In this document: positions 28,670 through 38,580 of the stretch, piece by piece
How positions within the stretch are numbered: position 1 is the stretch's first letter
Layout of the letters: every line of letters begins with the position of its first letter
Assembly: GCF_021729155.1 (NCBI RefSeq)
Contig: NZ_JAJQYA010000005.1
Span: forward strand, 124,001-188,000
Origin: Membranihabitans marinus
GTDB lineage: Bacteria; Bacteroidota; Bacteroidia; Chitinophagales; Saprospiraceae
Reading direction: 5' to 3'
Length of the DNA: 64,000 nucleotides
Made by a program: the position numbers and the translations under genes
Notes under the pieces: model-generated
The model's input: only the letters and a program-made list of their open reading frames with translations
Database searches by the model: none
What the model was told of the DNA's origin: nothing

Positions 28670-29898
28670 AATTTATAGATCTCGATAAGTGGAGTGAAAT
28701 TTTTCAATCCATCCAAAAACATAAGTTAAGGACAGGACTCACTGCCTTGGGGGTGTTCTGGGGTATATTTATGTTGGTCGTCTTACTCGGTTCAGGTCAA
28801 GGCCTGCAAAATGCCATTGAATTGAAATTTAAAAGCGATGCCGTCAACAGTATCTGGTTGTACGGAGGGACGACGTCCAAAGAATTTAATGGCCTACCCA
28901 AAGGGCGAAATATTACTTTCGACAATGAAGATTATGAAGTGATAGGAGAACAATTTCCAGAAATTGAAAATTTGGCTGGACGTGTATTTTTGCGCGGCAA
29001 TTTGATACTGAAGTATAAGGACAAAAATTTGTCTTTTTCCGTTCGAGGTGTTCATCCCGATATGATAAAAATAGAAAATGCAATCATTGAATCAGGCCGA
29101 TTTATCAATGATGAAGATCAACGACAACGCAGAAAAGTAGCCGTTATCGGATCTATAGTGAGCAAGGAAGTGTTTGAAGATGAAGATCCCATAGGTAAGG
29201 AGATATTGATAGGATCTACAGCTTATACCGTTGTCGGATTGGTGTTAGATGTTGAAAATGATCGATCACAGCGAGAAATTTTTATCCCTATAAGTGTGGC
29301 ACAGGTGGTCTATCAAGGTAATGATGATATTGCCAATTTGGCTATGATTACCGGTGACATGAAAGAGGAAGAAGTAGCTGAATTGGAAACAGGTATTAAA
29401 AATCTTCTGGCTTCCAAACACCAATTTCATCCCTCAGATGTGCGGGCAATTTATATCAACAATCGTTTTGAAGATTATCAAAGTTTTCAAAATCTATTTT
29501 TAGGGATAAAATCCTTTCTCTGGTTTGTCGGTCTGGGAAGTATTTTGGCGGGAATAGTTGGTGTGAGCAATATTATGTTGATTATTGTAAAAGATAGGAC
29601 AAAAGAAATAGGAATACGAAAGGCCTTGGGTGCTACACCGAGGTCGATAGTGTCGATGATATTGACAGAGGCTATTTTTATTACTTCGATGGCTGGGTAT
29701 ATTGGTTTAGTAGCTGGTATTATGCTGTTGAGTTTGATGAGTGGTGTAAAATCGGAATTTTTTCTCAATCCAGAGATTCATTTGGGAGTAGGTGTGGCCG
29801 CTATATTGCTTTTGGTCATTGCCGGAGCCTTGGCTGGATTGATTCCCGCATTACAAGCCGCTAAAATCAATCCAATTGTGGCAATGAGGACAGACTAA
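28666..29898 (+). CDS. MacB-like ABC transporter permease 1
   Basis: This 410-residue permease has the MacB/FtsX layout: one N-terminal helix (about 27-47, GLTALGVFWGIFMLVVLLGS), a large periplasmic MacB_PCD domain (about 50-270), then three C-terminal helices in the FtsX domain. The latter includes GVSNIMLIIVKDRTKEIGIRKA, the coupling region, and ends AGLIPALQAAKINPIVAMRTD. It works with the adjacent ATPase and a second permease, probably as a heterodimer. Confidence 0.94.
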   Translation: MKFIDLDKWSEIFQSIQKHKLRTGLTALGVFWGIFMLVVLLGSGQGLQNAIELKFKSDAVNSIWLYGGTTSKEFNGLPKGRNITFDNEDYEVIGEQFPEIENLAGRVFLRGNLILKYKDKNLSFSVRGVHPDMIKIENAIIESGRFINDEDQRQRRKVAVIGSIVSKEVFEDEDPIGKEILIGSTAYTVVGLVLDVENDRSQREIFIPISVAQVVYQGNDDIANLAMITGDMKEEEVAELETGIKNLLASKHQFHPSDVRAIYINNRFEDYQSFQNLFLGIKSFLWFVGLGSILAGIVGVSNIMLIIVKDRTKEIGIRKALGATPRSIVSMILTEAIFITSMAGYIGLVAGIMLLSLMSGVKSEFFLNPEIHLGVGVAAILLLVIAGALAGLIPALQAAKINPIVAMRTD

Positions 29899-29921
29899 AG
29901 ATAAATCATTAAATAAAGTGC

Positions 29922-31175
29922 ATGTTTGACAGAGATACATGGCAGGAAATATTGGGTACTTTACGAAAACACAAGATGCGAACATTCTTGACGGCATTCG
30001 GTGTGTTCTGGGGTATTTTTATGTTGATATTTATGCTGGGAATGGGATCTGGGCTAAAGAATGCAGTATTCAAAAATTTTGGCAATAGAGCCAAAAATGT
30101 GATGTACGTCTGGTCAAATGCTACTTCTAAGCCCTATAAAGGATTTCAACCAGGCCGAGTACCTCGACTGAATTTAGAAGATATCGACTATCTCTATGAG
30201 AATGTCGAAGGGGTGAATTATATAGCTCCACGTACGACGATTCCGGGGAATATAACCTATAAAGAAAATGCAGAAGCCTACGATATCAGAGGGGAGTTGT
30301 CCGATATGATTACCGTGGAAGGGTATAAGGTGTATAAAGGTAGATATATTCAACCCAGTGATGTAGAGGAATCTAGGAAGGTCATCGTATTAGGTAAAAG
30401 AGTGGCTGAAGTGATGTTCGGTAAAGGAAAGTGGGAAGATGCCATAGGGAAATATGTGACGGCCAATGGGGTTGAATTTCAGGTTGTCGGTATTTTTGGT
30501 CCAGAATTTATTCAGCCGTGGACGGAGGATGATCTCGAAACAACTGTTATTCCTCTAACCACCATGCACAAGGCCTTTGGTACAGCTGGGAGGATACATT
30601 ATTTTGCTTTATCTGCATTGCCCAAGTATAAGATCAGCGATCTCGAAGACCAAGTTAAAACCATTCTCCAACAGCGCCATTATGTAGCCCCAGATGATCC
30701 TAGAGGCATTGGTGGCTTTAATCTTGAAGAACAATTTGATAAAATGTCAGGATTGTTTTTGGGTATATCCATTTTCTTATGGATTGTGGGGATAGGCACT
30801 TTGATAGCTGGTATTATTGGGGTGAGTAATATTATGATGATCGTAGTCAAAGAGCGGACAAGAGAGATTGGCATACGCAAAGCCTTAGGTGCCACTCCAG
30901 GGGTTATTATTCGTTCCATATTGATAGAGTCGGTATTTATCACATTGGTTTCAGGGTATTTGGGTTTGTTGAGTGGCACCTTATTGGTGGGCGCCATCGA
31001 TTTTATTATGGAGACCAATAATGTTTCCTTGGATATGTTTTACAATCCCGAAGTCAAATTAGAGGTCGGCATAGGTGCTGTGGTAATATTGGTTATCGCG
31101 GGAACTTTGGCTGGTTTAATTCCGGCCATCATGGCCGCCAAGGTAAATCCTGTTTTGGCATTAAAGAATGAATAA
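29922..31175 (+). CDS. MacB-like ABC transporter permease 2
   Basis: This 417-residue paralogue of the preceding permease has the same topology and motifs (FLTAFGVFWGIFMLIFMLG, GVSNIMMIVVKERTREIGIR, AGLIPAIMAAKVNPVLALKNE). Two permeases with one ATPase suggest a heterodimeric exporter. It is 23 nt downstream of permease 1 and 58 nt upstream of the adaptor. Confidence 0.94.
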   Translation: MFDRDTWQEILGTLRKHKMRTFLTAFGVFWGIFMLIFMLGMGSGLKNAVFKNFGNRAKNVMYVWSNATSKPYKGFQPGRVPRLNLEDIDYLYENVEGVNYIAPRTTIPGNITYKENAEAYDIRGELSDMITVEGYKVYKGRYIQPSDVEESRKVIVLGKRVAEVMFGKGKWEDAIGKYVTANGVEFQVVGIFGPEFIQPWTEDDLETTVIPLTTMHKAFGTAGRIHYFALSALPKYKISDLEDQVKTILQQRHYVAPDDPRGIGGFNLEEQFDKMSGLFLGISIFLWIVGIGTLIAGIIGVSNIMMIVVKERTREIGIRKALGATPGVIIRSILIESVFITLVSGYLGLLSGTLLVGAIDFIMETNNVSLDMFYNPEVKLEVGIGAVVILVIAGTLAGLIPAIMAAKVNPVLALKNE

Positions 31176-31233
31176 ATCAGATGTGAAAATAGAACATCAA
31201 GACAATAGATAAAAAGATAATAAATCAAAGATT

Positions 31234-32484
31234 ATGAAGAAAGGTTGCTTATTTAGTACCATCGGTTTACTGGTTTTGTTGACAGCTGGTCTGGTCTACT
31301 ATTTTGTTCGGCAAAATAAACCAGATCTTGAAAACACCAAGACCAATAAGGCGGAATACCTCGATATTTCCAAAAAAATAGTGGCCTCAGGAACTATCAA
31401 TCCCAGACAAGAAATCAATATTAAGCCCCAGGTATCTGGTGTGATCGATGAACTTTTTGTAGTGGCGGGTGAAATTGTAGAAAAAGGAAAGCAATTGGCG
31501 AGAATAAAATTGGTGCCCAGTCAAGTAAATATTAACCAGGCACAAACTCAGGTGGAGTTGGCCAAGTTGCGATTTGATGATGCCAAACGAGAACTGCAAC
31601 GACAACAACAGGTCAATACCAATCAATTGGATATAGAAACGGCAAGAGCTAATTACGAAAACGCAAAGACAGAAGAGGCTCGCCAGAGAAGTTTATACGA
31701 AGGTGGAGTGATCTCCGAACAACAATACAATCAGTATAAGCTGGATTTGGAATTGAGTCAGACCAGTTTTGAAAATGCAAAAATTGTATCACAGAATAAT
31801 TTAAGTCAATACGAAAATAGAGTAGAGATCGCTGAGCAAGAATTGATTAGTGCGACGGCTAATTTGAGATTGTTGAAGGAAGGTGTAGATCAAAATTCTA
31901 AACAAGTGGCCAATATTGTGAGTTCCACAGTGTCAGGTATGGTACTGGATGTTCCGGTAGAAGAGGGAAGTTCGGTTATAGAGCGCAACAATTTCAATGA
32001 GGGGACGACGATAGCCACGGTAGCCAATATGAATACGCTAATATTTGAAGGGACAGTGGATGAAGCCGACGTGGGTTCGATAAAACAAGGTATGCCCATA
32101 ATATTGAAGATCGGAGCCATTCCCGACCAAGAATTTAGTGCAGTCTTGGAATTTATTTCGCCAAAAGGGGTAAAGGAAGAGGGCACGATTAAATTTGAAG
32201 TGAGAGCAGCTGTAGAGCAAACGGAAGACAATTTTTTACGGGCTGGATATAGTGCCAATGGCGATATTGTGATTTACAAAAAGGACAATGTGTTGGCTAT
32301 AAAAGAGCGAGATATTTTGTACGAAAAAGATGAGACTTTTGTGGAAGTCAAAAATGGGGATGGATTCGATAAAGTAAAGGTGGTCACGGGAATTTCGGAT
32401 GGCATAAATACCGAAATAATTGAGGGATTGGATACGAGTCAATTGGTGAGAATTCAGCAGGAAACTGCCGTTCCTGTGGAGTGA
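31234..32484 (+). CDS. MacA/HlyD-type periplasmic adaptor
   Basis: This 416-residue membrane fusion protein has an N-terminal anchor (about 7-25) and a lipoyl half-motif (INPRQEINIKPQVSGVIDELF). A long coiled-coil hairpin follows (about 85-215, with the LAKLRFDDAKRELQRQQQV heptads), then the second lipoyl half and a beta-barrel domain. It links the MacB-type permeases to an outer membrane channel; no TolC-like gene is in the operon, so one must be shared. The export substrate is unknown. Confidence 0.92.
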   Translation: MKKGCLFSTIGLLVLLTAGLVYYFVRQNKPDLENTKTNKAEYLDISKKIVASGTINPRQEINIKPQVSGVIDELFVVAGEIVEKGKQLARIKLVPSQVNINQAQTQVELAKLRFDDAKRELQRQQQVNTNQLDIETARANYENAKTEEARQRSLYEGGVISEQQYNQYKLDLELSQTSFENAKIVSQNNLSQYENRVEIAEQELISATANLRLLKEGVDQNSKQVANIVSSTVSGMVLDVPVEEGSSVIERNNFNEGTTIATVANMNTLIFEGTVDEADVGSIKQGMPIILKIGAIPDQEFSAVLEFISPKGVKEEGTIKFEVRAAVEQTEDNFLRAGYSANGDIVIYKKDNVLAIKERDILYEKDETFVEVKNGDGFDKVKVVTGISDGINTEIIEGLDTSQLVRIQQETAVPVE

Positions 32485-32590
32485 TTTATATAAAAGACAA
32501 AGAGCATTTATGTCTATCCACCATGAATCATGTTATTATCTGATTGGCCATCTTGTTTTTGTATTGTTAAACACTAAAGTTTGATCTGTA

Positions 32591-32974
32591 TTATCGTTCA
32601 ACGATGACAATGCGATTGCCGTAGAGGTCGCTACAATGGAAAAACTTGGATTGAGGAGTTATGGCGATTTCAGTGAGTAATTCAATGTTTTCTTCTTCAA
32701 GATGGTCGTATATCTGAAAAATGTCCGGAGTATAGATTACCAAAAATGGAGAAGACCCTGTTTGATTCCCTATTAGATTGGGATTGGAAACATCTTTGAT
32801 TAACCAAAGTCCAGATTTAGCATTTTCCTCAAAACCAATGTGGAGGTAGCGGTCGCCATCGGGAGACAACTCATCGTAAATAATAATGCAGTTAAATGCT
32901 CTTTGATAAAATTCTAAAGCTTTGTCGTAGTCGTCTACCAACAATATGGTGCGACCAAAAGATAATTTTTCCAT
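32591..32974 (-). CDS. VOC-family (glyoxalase/bleomycin resistance-like) protein
   Basis: This 127-residue protein has two beta-alpha-beta-beta-beta modules. It starts FGRTILLVDDYDKALEFYQRAF and ends SKFFHCSDLYGNRIVIVER, both typical of VOC proteins. Metal ligands are not complete (the usual first His position is not evident), so activity is uncertain. It lies 24 nt after parC on the same strand and is probably co-transcribed. Confidence 0.88.
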   Translation of the reverse strand: MEKLSFGRTILLVDDYDKALEFYQRAFNCIIIYDELSPDGDRYLHIGFEENAKSGLWLIKDVSNPNLIGNQTGSSPFLVIYTPDIFQIYDHLEEENIELLTEIAITPQSKFFHCSDLYGNRIVIVER

Positions 32975-32998
32975 AATTAATTGGCCTGGTAATTCGTA

Positions 32999-35581
32999 TT
33001 AAAATAATTTAGGTTGTCCATTGTCCTGTCCATCACCATCTGAAGAGGAGTCCGAAGTTGATGAATCGTCTTCTTCTTGTGGGGAAAGGTCATTGACTTC
33101 TAGAAGTTTTATGCTTCCTTCCTCTAGCTTATTCCCCTGTGCTCTCCATCCTTTGACATCGATGAAATCAGTTAAATCTGTTGTTTTTTCAGTTTTGCTA
33201 CTGTCTAGATAGCGAATTTCTGGTTGATTGAATTCCGAGAGAACAAATAACTTCGAACTTCGGTGGTCGGATATAAATTTGAATCGCTGACTCGTTGTCG
33301 TAGTTTCAATCTGAAACCGCTTAACCATTGTCCATTTTTTTTCTCCCTCATAATAGACTACATTCCAAATGGTATCGGGCTCGAACCGCTTAACCAATTG
33401 TATTTTGTCGACGGGAAGACGGAGGTTGGGATCGAAGTCTAAAATTTCGTAACTACCTTCTTTGTAAAATAGGATAAGTTGATTGTCTCCTTCAAATTTT
33501 CCAATAAATTGACCCCGATCTTCGGTGTTTAACTGACCTGTTGCCGTGTCCATAGATATTTTAAGTGCATCGAGAGTGGATCCTCCAGTTTCCTTAAATT
33601 CTATTTTACGGATACCGTATTTGGTCAGTATATTTCCCATGGAATTTCGGCCCTTAATATCCAATTCTCCGAAATCGAAATCGAAGACTTTGTTTCTCGC
33701 TCTTGCAGACGAAGAGAGGGTAACCTTAATAATTTCAGACTCTCCATTGGGTTGGGCTGAAAAATACAATACTTTGGATCCTTTGCTGCCTTTGGTCAAG
33801 TCGTATTCTCGATCTCTGGTTATGGCCTTAACATGAAATCTTTTGATACGAGAGCGTCCACTTTCCCCATCGTAATAAACCATATGGTAGGTGGTTCGTT
33901 CATCGCCTTTGTACCATACATCGGCATAGAGGATGTTTTTACCTACAAAAACTTTTTCGTCGATTTTGGTCACCATAAATTTGCCATCCTCTCGGAATAC
34001 AATGATGTCGTCGATGTCTGAGCAGTCGCGAATAAATTCATCTTTTTTCAGGCCATAGCCAATAAATCCTTCCTTGTAATTGACATATAATTTGGAATTG
34101 TTGGCTACTACTTGTTGTACCTCTATGTCGGCGAAGGTCGTGATTTGGGTTTTTCGCGGATAGTCCTTCCCGTATTTCTGTAACAAGTGATTGAAGTAGT
34201 CAATACAGTACTCTACGAGGTGTTTTAAATGATGACGAACCTTGGCCAATTCATCTTTTAAATTTTGGATGGCTTCATCGGCCTTAAATTTATTGAATTT
34301 TGAGATCTTTTTTATCCGAATCTCTGTCAATCTTAAGATGTCGTCTTCTATAAATGGACGAGCTAATCTCAATCTGTCGTCATTGGGGCCTGCTTCTTCA
34401 TCGGGATCCATGATATAGCGCCTCATTTCCACATCGATGATACGAAGGACTTCTTCCCAAGTTTCGGCTTCTTCGATTTCGTGATATACTCTATTTTCAA
34501 TAAATATTTTTTCTAGAGAAGAAAAATGGAGTTTGTCCAATAAATCTCTTTCCTCAATTTTAAGTTCGGCACGGATAAGGGCTTTGGTATGAGCAGTAGA
34601 TCGTCTTAGAATTTCTTTGACATCGAGAAATAATGGTTTATTGTCTACGATCACACAGGCATTGGGCGATATAGACACTTCGCAATTCGAGAAGGCGTAA
34701 AGTGCTTCTATGGTCAATTCCGGAGAGGTGCCCGAGGTTAGATCAATGACGATTTCTACATCTTTGGCTGTGTTGTCAGTGATTTTTTTAATATTGATAA
34801 GGCCTTTGTCATTGGCTTTCAATATGCTATCTATAAGACTACCTGTAGTGGTAGTAAAGGGAATTTCACGGATGGCCAAAGTGGTTTTATCTACCTTCTC
34901 GATCTTGGCTCTGACTTTAATTTTGCCTCCTCGCAGTCCAGATTGATAATCGGATACATCTAACAGGCCTCCGGTTTGAAAATCCGGATATAGTTCAAAG
35001 TCTTTTTCTTGGAGAACTTTAATCGATGCCTTGATCAATTCACAAAAATTATGAGGCATAATCTTTGTCGATAATCCTACTGCAATTCCTTCTACTCCTT
35101 GGGTGAGGAGAAGGGGAAATTTAATAGGCAGTTGAATGGGTTCCTTTTTTCGACCATCATAACTCAATTGCCATTCGGTAATATCTTTATTAAAAGCAAC
35201 CTCTAAGGCAAATTTAGACAACCTCGCTTCAATATATCTCGCCGCTGATGCACTGTCTCCGGTCTCAATATTTCCCCAGTTTCCCTGTTTGTCTATTAAT
35301 AAATCTCGTTGGCCCAGTTTGACTAAGGCATCGCCGATGGCTGCATCACCATGAGGGTGAAACTGCATGGTTTGTCCAATAATATTGGCAACCTTGTGAA
35401 AACGTCCATCGTTGATCTCGTTCATCGAATGCAGAATTCTGCGCTGAACAGGCTTCAATCCATCATCGATGGTAGGGATGGCTCTTTCGAGAATCACATA
35501 GGAAGCATAGTCTAAGAAATAGTTTTTGTACATTCCATCCAAAGCGATTACTGTTGACTTATTCTGCTTCTGTTCTTCCAT
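32999..35581 (-). CDS. parC: DNA topoisomerase IV subunit A
   Basis: This 860-residue type IIA topoisomerase breakage-reunion subunit has the N-terminal YASYVILERAIPTIDDGLKP, the FHPHGDAAIGDALV region and the catalytic tyrosine Y116 in AARYIEARLS. The C-terminal domain lacks an evident GyrA box and ends in an acidic, Ser-rich tail with DDSSTSDSSSDGDG, as in Bacteroidota ParC. It separates daughter chromosomes together with ParE, whose gene is not adjacent here. A -7 element lies about 60 nt upstream. Confidence 0.92.
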   Translation of the reverse strand: MEEQKQNKSTVIALDGMYKNYFLDYASYVILERAIPTIDDGLKPVQRRILHSMNEINDGRFHKVANIIGQTMQFHPHGDAAIGDALVKLGQRDLLIDKQGNWGNIETGDSASAARYIEARLSKFALEVAFNKDITEWQLSYDGRKKEPIQLPIKFPLLLTQGVEGIAVGLSTKIMPHNFCELIKASIKVLQEKDFELYPDFQTGGLLDVSDYQSGLRGGKIKVRAKIEKVDKTTLAIREIPFTTTTGSLIDSILKANDKGLINIKKITDNTAKDVEIVIDLTSGTSPELTIEALYAFSNCEVSISPNACVIVDNKPLFLDVKEILRRSTAHTKALIRAELKIEERDLLDKLHFSSLEKIFIENRVYHEIEEAETWEEVLRIIDVEMRRYIMDPDEEAGPNDDRLRLARPFIEDDILRLTEIRIKKISKFNKFKADEAIQNLKDELAKVRHHLKHLVEYCIDYFNHLLQKYGKDYPRKTQITTFADIEVQQVVANNSKLYVNYKEGFIGYGLKKDEFIRDCSDIDDIIVFREDGKFMVTKIDEKVFVGKNILYADVWYKGDERTTYHMVYYDGESGRSRIKRFHVKAITRDREYDLTKGSKGSKVLYFSAQPNGESEIIKVTLSSSARARNKVFDFDFGELDIKGRNSMGNILTKYGIRKIEFKETGGSTLDALKISMDTATGQLNTEDRGQFIGKFEGDNQLILFYKEGSYEILDFDPNLRLPVDKIQLVKRFEPDTIWNVVYYEGEKKWTMVKRFQIETTTTSQRFKFISDHRSSKLFVLSEFNQPEIRYLDSSKTEKTTDLTDFIDVKGWRAQGNKLEEGSIKLLEVNDLSPQEEDDSSTSDSSSDGDGQDNGQPKLF

Positions 35582-35640
35582 CTTTGTATAATTTGCTGTA
35601 TATCAATAATTATTACATGGTTTTGTAATGTAATAAAGCG

Positions 35641-35648
35641 CAAAAATA
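35641..35648 (-). promoter_or_regulatory. -7 element for parC
   Basis: On minus, TATTTTTG matches TAnnTTTG exactly, 59 nt before the parC ATG. No clear -33 element was seen. Confidence 0.5.
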
Positions 35649-36395
35649 CAACTAGTTTTTAGAATTCCTATATGAGATTATTGATCTTCTGTTTTGATCC
35701 CTCAACGATGGATGTAAGATGGGGCTATGAATTGGGATTAGTGGATAGTGTTGAATTATTTATAGAGGATTTTTTTTATCTCATTTACTCAGATTATGTA
35801 GAGGTATTTTTTCATTAGGCCAGGAAATTTTTTAAATTAATTTTTTGTCCCAATAGATAATTTCATCTATCGCCATTTCCTCTATCTCTATTTCAACTAT
35901 TTTCATGAGACATTTTAATATGATTGATATTTTGTCTAAGGCTAACCCAAGGAATTAATAAATCGTGTATTTCTCATTATTTTTAATTGGGATGCTTTTT
36001 TTATGTTCTATTTTACGTTAACCGTTCTTGATTGCACACAGGGAGTTTCCATGTATCGGGAAATTGAAGAAGTTTAATCGTTTTAAAAAAGATTTTATTT
36101 TATCAATATGTGTTAAAAATATTTAAATATGAAATCTTGAATTTAAAGTGAAATAGGAGTAAGTGTAATGGTGGTTTTTTCTGATGTGTTGAATATCAGC
36201 GTCCTGTATGGTTATTGTTATTGCCCTAAAATCGGGCTTTAATTAACAATACAGTATAGGTGGATTACCTAAATTAAAGCTTAAAATTTATAATGAAGGC
36301 ACTGATTTTAAAGCCTTTTAAAGTGTTAAGGCAGCAAAGAAAATAGGTCGAACGTTTAATTAGTATTATTTTGGTTGGAAATACCTAGCCAGACA
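35649..36395. other. Long intergenic stretch, no gene seen
   Basis: About 750 nt of AT-rich spacer between divergent parC and the ECF sigma gene, crossed by stop codons in all frames. A weak stem (GCCC/GGGC, 36223-36237) followed by TTT was noticed. Nothing else is supported. Confidence 0.5.
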
Positions 36396-36950
36396 ATGGA
36401 TGTAACATTGACATTGGATCATGATGAAAAGTCGATCATAGAAGCCTGCATAAACCGTGAAAAATGGGCGCAGAAGATCGTATATGAGACTCATTACAGT
36501 AAGATGATGGGTGTGTGTATGCGCTATGCTAAGACTGAAGATGAGGCATTGGATATATTACACGATGGGTTTATTAAGGTATTTCGGTATATTAAAAAAT
36601 ATCAAACAGGGACTTCGCTGTACAGCTGGATTAGAAGGATAATGGTAAATACGGCCATTGATCATTATAGGAAGATGTCAAAACGTCGAACTGAGGATCT
36701 CGATCAGGCGTTTGGGGTGGAAGGTAAAGAGCCCGATGCCGTGGAAAAGGTAACCGAAAAAGAAATTTTAAGTGCCATCCAAACATTGACACCAACTTAT
36801 AGAGCGGTATTTAACTTATATGTGATCGACGGATTTTCTCATCGAGAAATTGCAGAGCAACTCGATATATCAGAGAGTACGTCTAGATCCAATTTGGTGA
36901 AAGCAAGGTCAAAGTTAAAGAAGATATTAGTACACCTAAGAACTGAGTGA
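36396..36950 (+). CDS. ECF-type RNA polymerase sigma factor
   Basis: A sigma factor of about 184 residues. Region 2 has YSKMMGVCMRYAKTEDEALDILHDGFIKVFRYI and YSWIRRIMVNTAIDHYRK; region 4 has TPTYRAVFNLYVIDGFSHREIAEQLDISESTSRSNL with its helix-turn-helix. ATG 36396 is preferred over TTG 36375. The gene is one base upstream of a large membrane protein that probably serves as its partner or anti-sigma factor, so the pair is one transcript. Confidence 0.95.
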   Translation: MDVTLTLDHDEKSIIEACINREKWAQKIVYETHYSKMMGVCMRYAKTEDEALDILHDGFIKVFRYIKKYQTGTSLYSWIRRIMVNTAIDHYRKMSKRRTEDLDQAFGVEGKEPDAVEKVTEKEILSAIQTLTPTYRAVFNLYVIDGFSHREIAEQLDISESTSRSNLVKARSKLKKILVHLRTE

Positions 36951-36951
36951 A

Positions 36952-38478
36952 TTGATAGAGCGATTGGACAACATTATTAAAAAGAAAATGGAGCACTATG
37001 CTTCTCCCCGTCCATCGGATTGGGCTGTTTTCTACCCCTTACTCGAGGTGGAGTTGTCTGCGCTACCATCAGATGAAGATTTTGACGCTTCTTTTCACGA
37101 TTCACTCGATCAATTAAATATTCCAAGTGCTGCCGCTGGGTGGGATATATTCGAATCTAGACTCGATGATCTCAACGATGAATTAGATTTTGATTTCGAC
37201 ATGGAAATCAAGGATCAGTTCGATAGAATGGATTTTTCTTTGAAAGAAGAACACTGGCAGTTGATGTCGGAGAGGCTGGATGCGCTCAATAATCGAGCTG
37301 GTATTCTCTTGATGAAAATTTTGGAAGTAGCTGCAGTATTGCTTATCATTTCTCAGCTTTCTGGCCTGTATACCACAGTGATTAGTAATATCGATTCTCA
37401 TCAATTAGCTCAGCAAGATAAGTTGGATTCTGAATACGAAGACGAATTAACCTACGATTTAGAGACAGATCGGGTGAAGGCAGAATCGTTAAACAGAGAG
37501 GTTGTTGAAGATTCTCAATTAAAACAGAGTGTTGGCATTGCCAATGATAGTGGAGAAGGGGGATTGGCCATTACCGATGACATGATCAAGTCCTATGAAA
37601 ATATGGTTAATCAACTCAAGGCTCAATCGGTAAATCCACTACCAGGATCTGATATCTTGCCGCCTAGATTGGATGGAGGAATTGATGAAGAAGCGGAGAA
37701 TGAAGAATATGTAGCAAAGATATCTACTCCCCAGCATTATATTCAAAACACCCAAGCGAGCAATCGGTTGGTTGATGGTTTGCCTGCATTGAGTAGTAAA
37801 AATATATCCAATATTCAGTTGCCAGTCGATAGCTTTCTGTCCACTGTGTCTACGGTTCAAATCATTAGACCAAAATTGCAGAGTAGTTTAAGTGCTGGTG
37901 TGTTGGCCGATGTATCCAAAATCGATATTAAGGATCGATATGGTCCAAGATCGTTTGAAGAGCTCGTTATTAGTCCTGGAGCTTTTATGAGGTATAAAAT
38001 GGAGTATGGTAAGGTCTTTGGTGCCTTGGGAGCTGATTACACTACGGTAAAATATACCGGAGCATCAAGTGAAAATGAAATTACTATGGTTTCTCTACCT
38101 GTTGAGTTGGGGTATAATATCGTGAATTTGCCAGAGTTTAGATTGTATGTAAGTGGGGGTGTGGCAGGACGATTTGTACCTGTAGCTAAGTATAGTCCAG
38201 AAACTTTTGATCAAAAATCGGATTATTCCAATTTGATGAGAACAGATAGTGGAGGGGATGGTACCGATATTGGAGGTTTACTTAACAATGGTCCGTTTGA
38301 GTTCAATTCGTATTTGTCAGGTCGGGTCAATGTTGGAATGGAAGTGAACGTCAATGAAAAATGGAGTGTAGGTCTTCGAGTTACTCACGATGCATGGTTA
38401 AAAGGAAAGGGAATTGGCTTCAATTTTGATACTTTTAAATCGAGTCATATTGCCTTGGGGGTAAGCACGTATTTTTAG
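36952..38478 (+). CDS. Membrane protein: triplicated N-terminus, one TM helix, beta-barrel C-terminus
   Basis: This 508-residue protein is translated one base after the sigma factor stop, from a TTG at 36952 (ATG 36988 is the alternative). The N-terminal cytoplasmic part shows three repeats ending in W24, W64 and W102, each of the form helix, 6-8 residue linker, then W-x-x-(F/M)-x-x-x-L (SDWAVFYPLL, AGWDIFESRL, EHWQLMSERL). One transmembrane helix follows (about 117-145), then a long acidic periplasmic linker (about 150-305) and a barrel-like domain (about 305-508) ending in SSHIALGVSTYF. Similar proteins accompany ECF sigma factors in Bacteroidota. It could be an anti-sigma factor tethered to the outer membrane; no function is demonstrated. 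Confidence 0.7.
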   Translation: MIERLDNIIKKKMEHYASPRPSDWAVFYPLLEVELSALPSDEDFDASFHDSLDQLNIPSAAAGWDIFESRLDDLNDELDFDFDMEIKDQFDRMDFSLKEEHWQLMSERLDALNNRAGILLMKILEVAAVLLIISQLSGLYTTVISNIDSHQLAQQDKLDSEYEDELTYDLETDRVKAESLNREVVEDSQLKQSVGIANDSGEGGLAITDDMIKSYENMVNQLKAQSVNPLPGSDILPPRLDGGIDEEAENEEYVAKISTPQHYIQNTQASNRLVDGLPALSSKNISNIQLPVDSFLSTVSTVQIIRPKLQSSLSAGVLADVSKIDIKDRYGPRSFEELVISPGAFMRYKMEYGKVFGALGADYTTVKYTGASSENEITMVSLPVELGYNIVNLPEFRLYVSGGVAGRFVPVAKYSPETFDQKSDYSNLMRTDSGGDGTDIGGLLNNGPFEFNSYLSGRVNVGMEVNVNEKWSVGLRVTHDAWLKGKGIGFNFDTFKSSHIALGVSTYF

Positions 38479-38580
38479 AATGGTGTAAGTCAACTTTAGC
38501 TGTTGGCACAATGCAGATGTCCTGTTTGTATTGAATATTCCAATTTTTCTTTATTATTTCAACATTGATTGGGTTATGGT

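Noticed and set aside
30680-31018. 112-residue open frame on minus opposite permease 2
   Set aside because: Antisense shadow of the FtsX domain; Ile/Thr/Pro-rich with no domain signal.
32999-35581. GyrA in place of ParC
   Set aside because: No clear GyrA box in the C-terminal domain, and the acidic Ser-rich tail and length fit Bacteroidota ParC better; a phylogeny would settle it.
35749-36395. A gene in the parC/sigma intergenic region
   Set aside because: All frames are broken by stops at short intervals and no protein segment was recognised.
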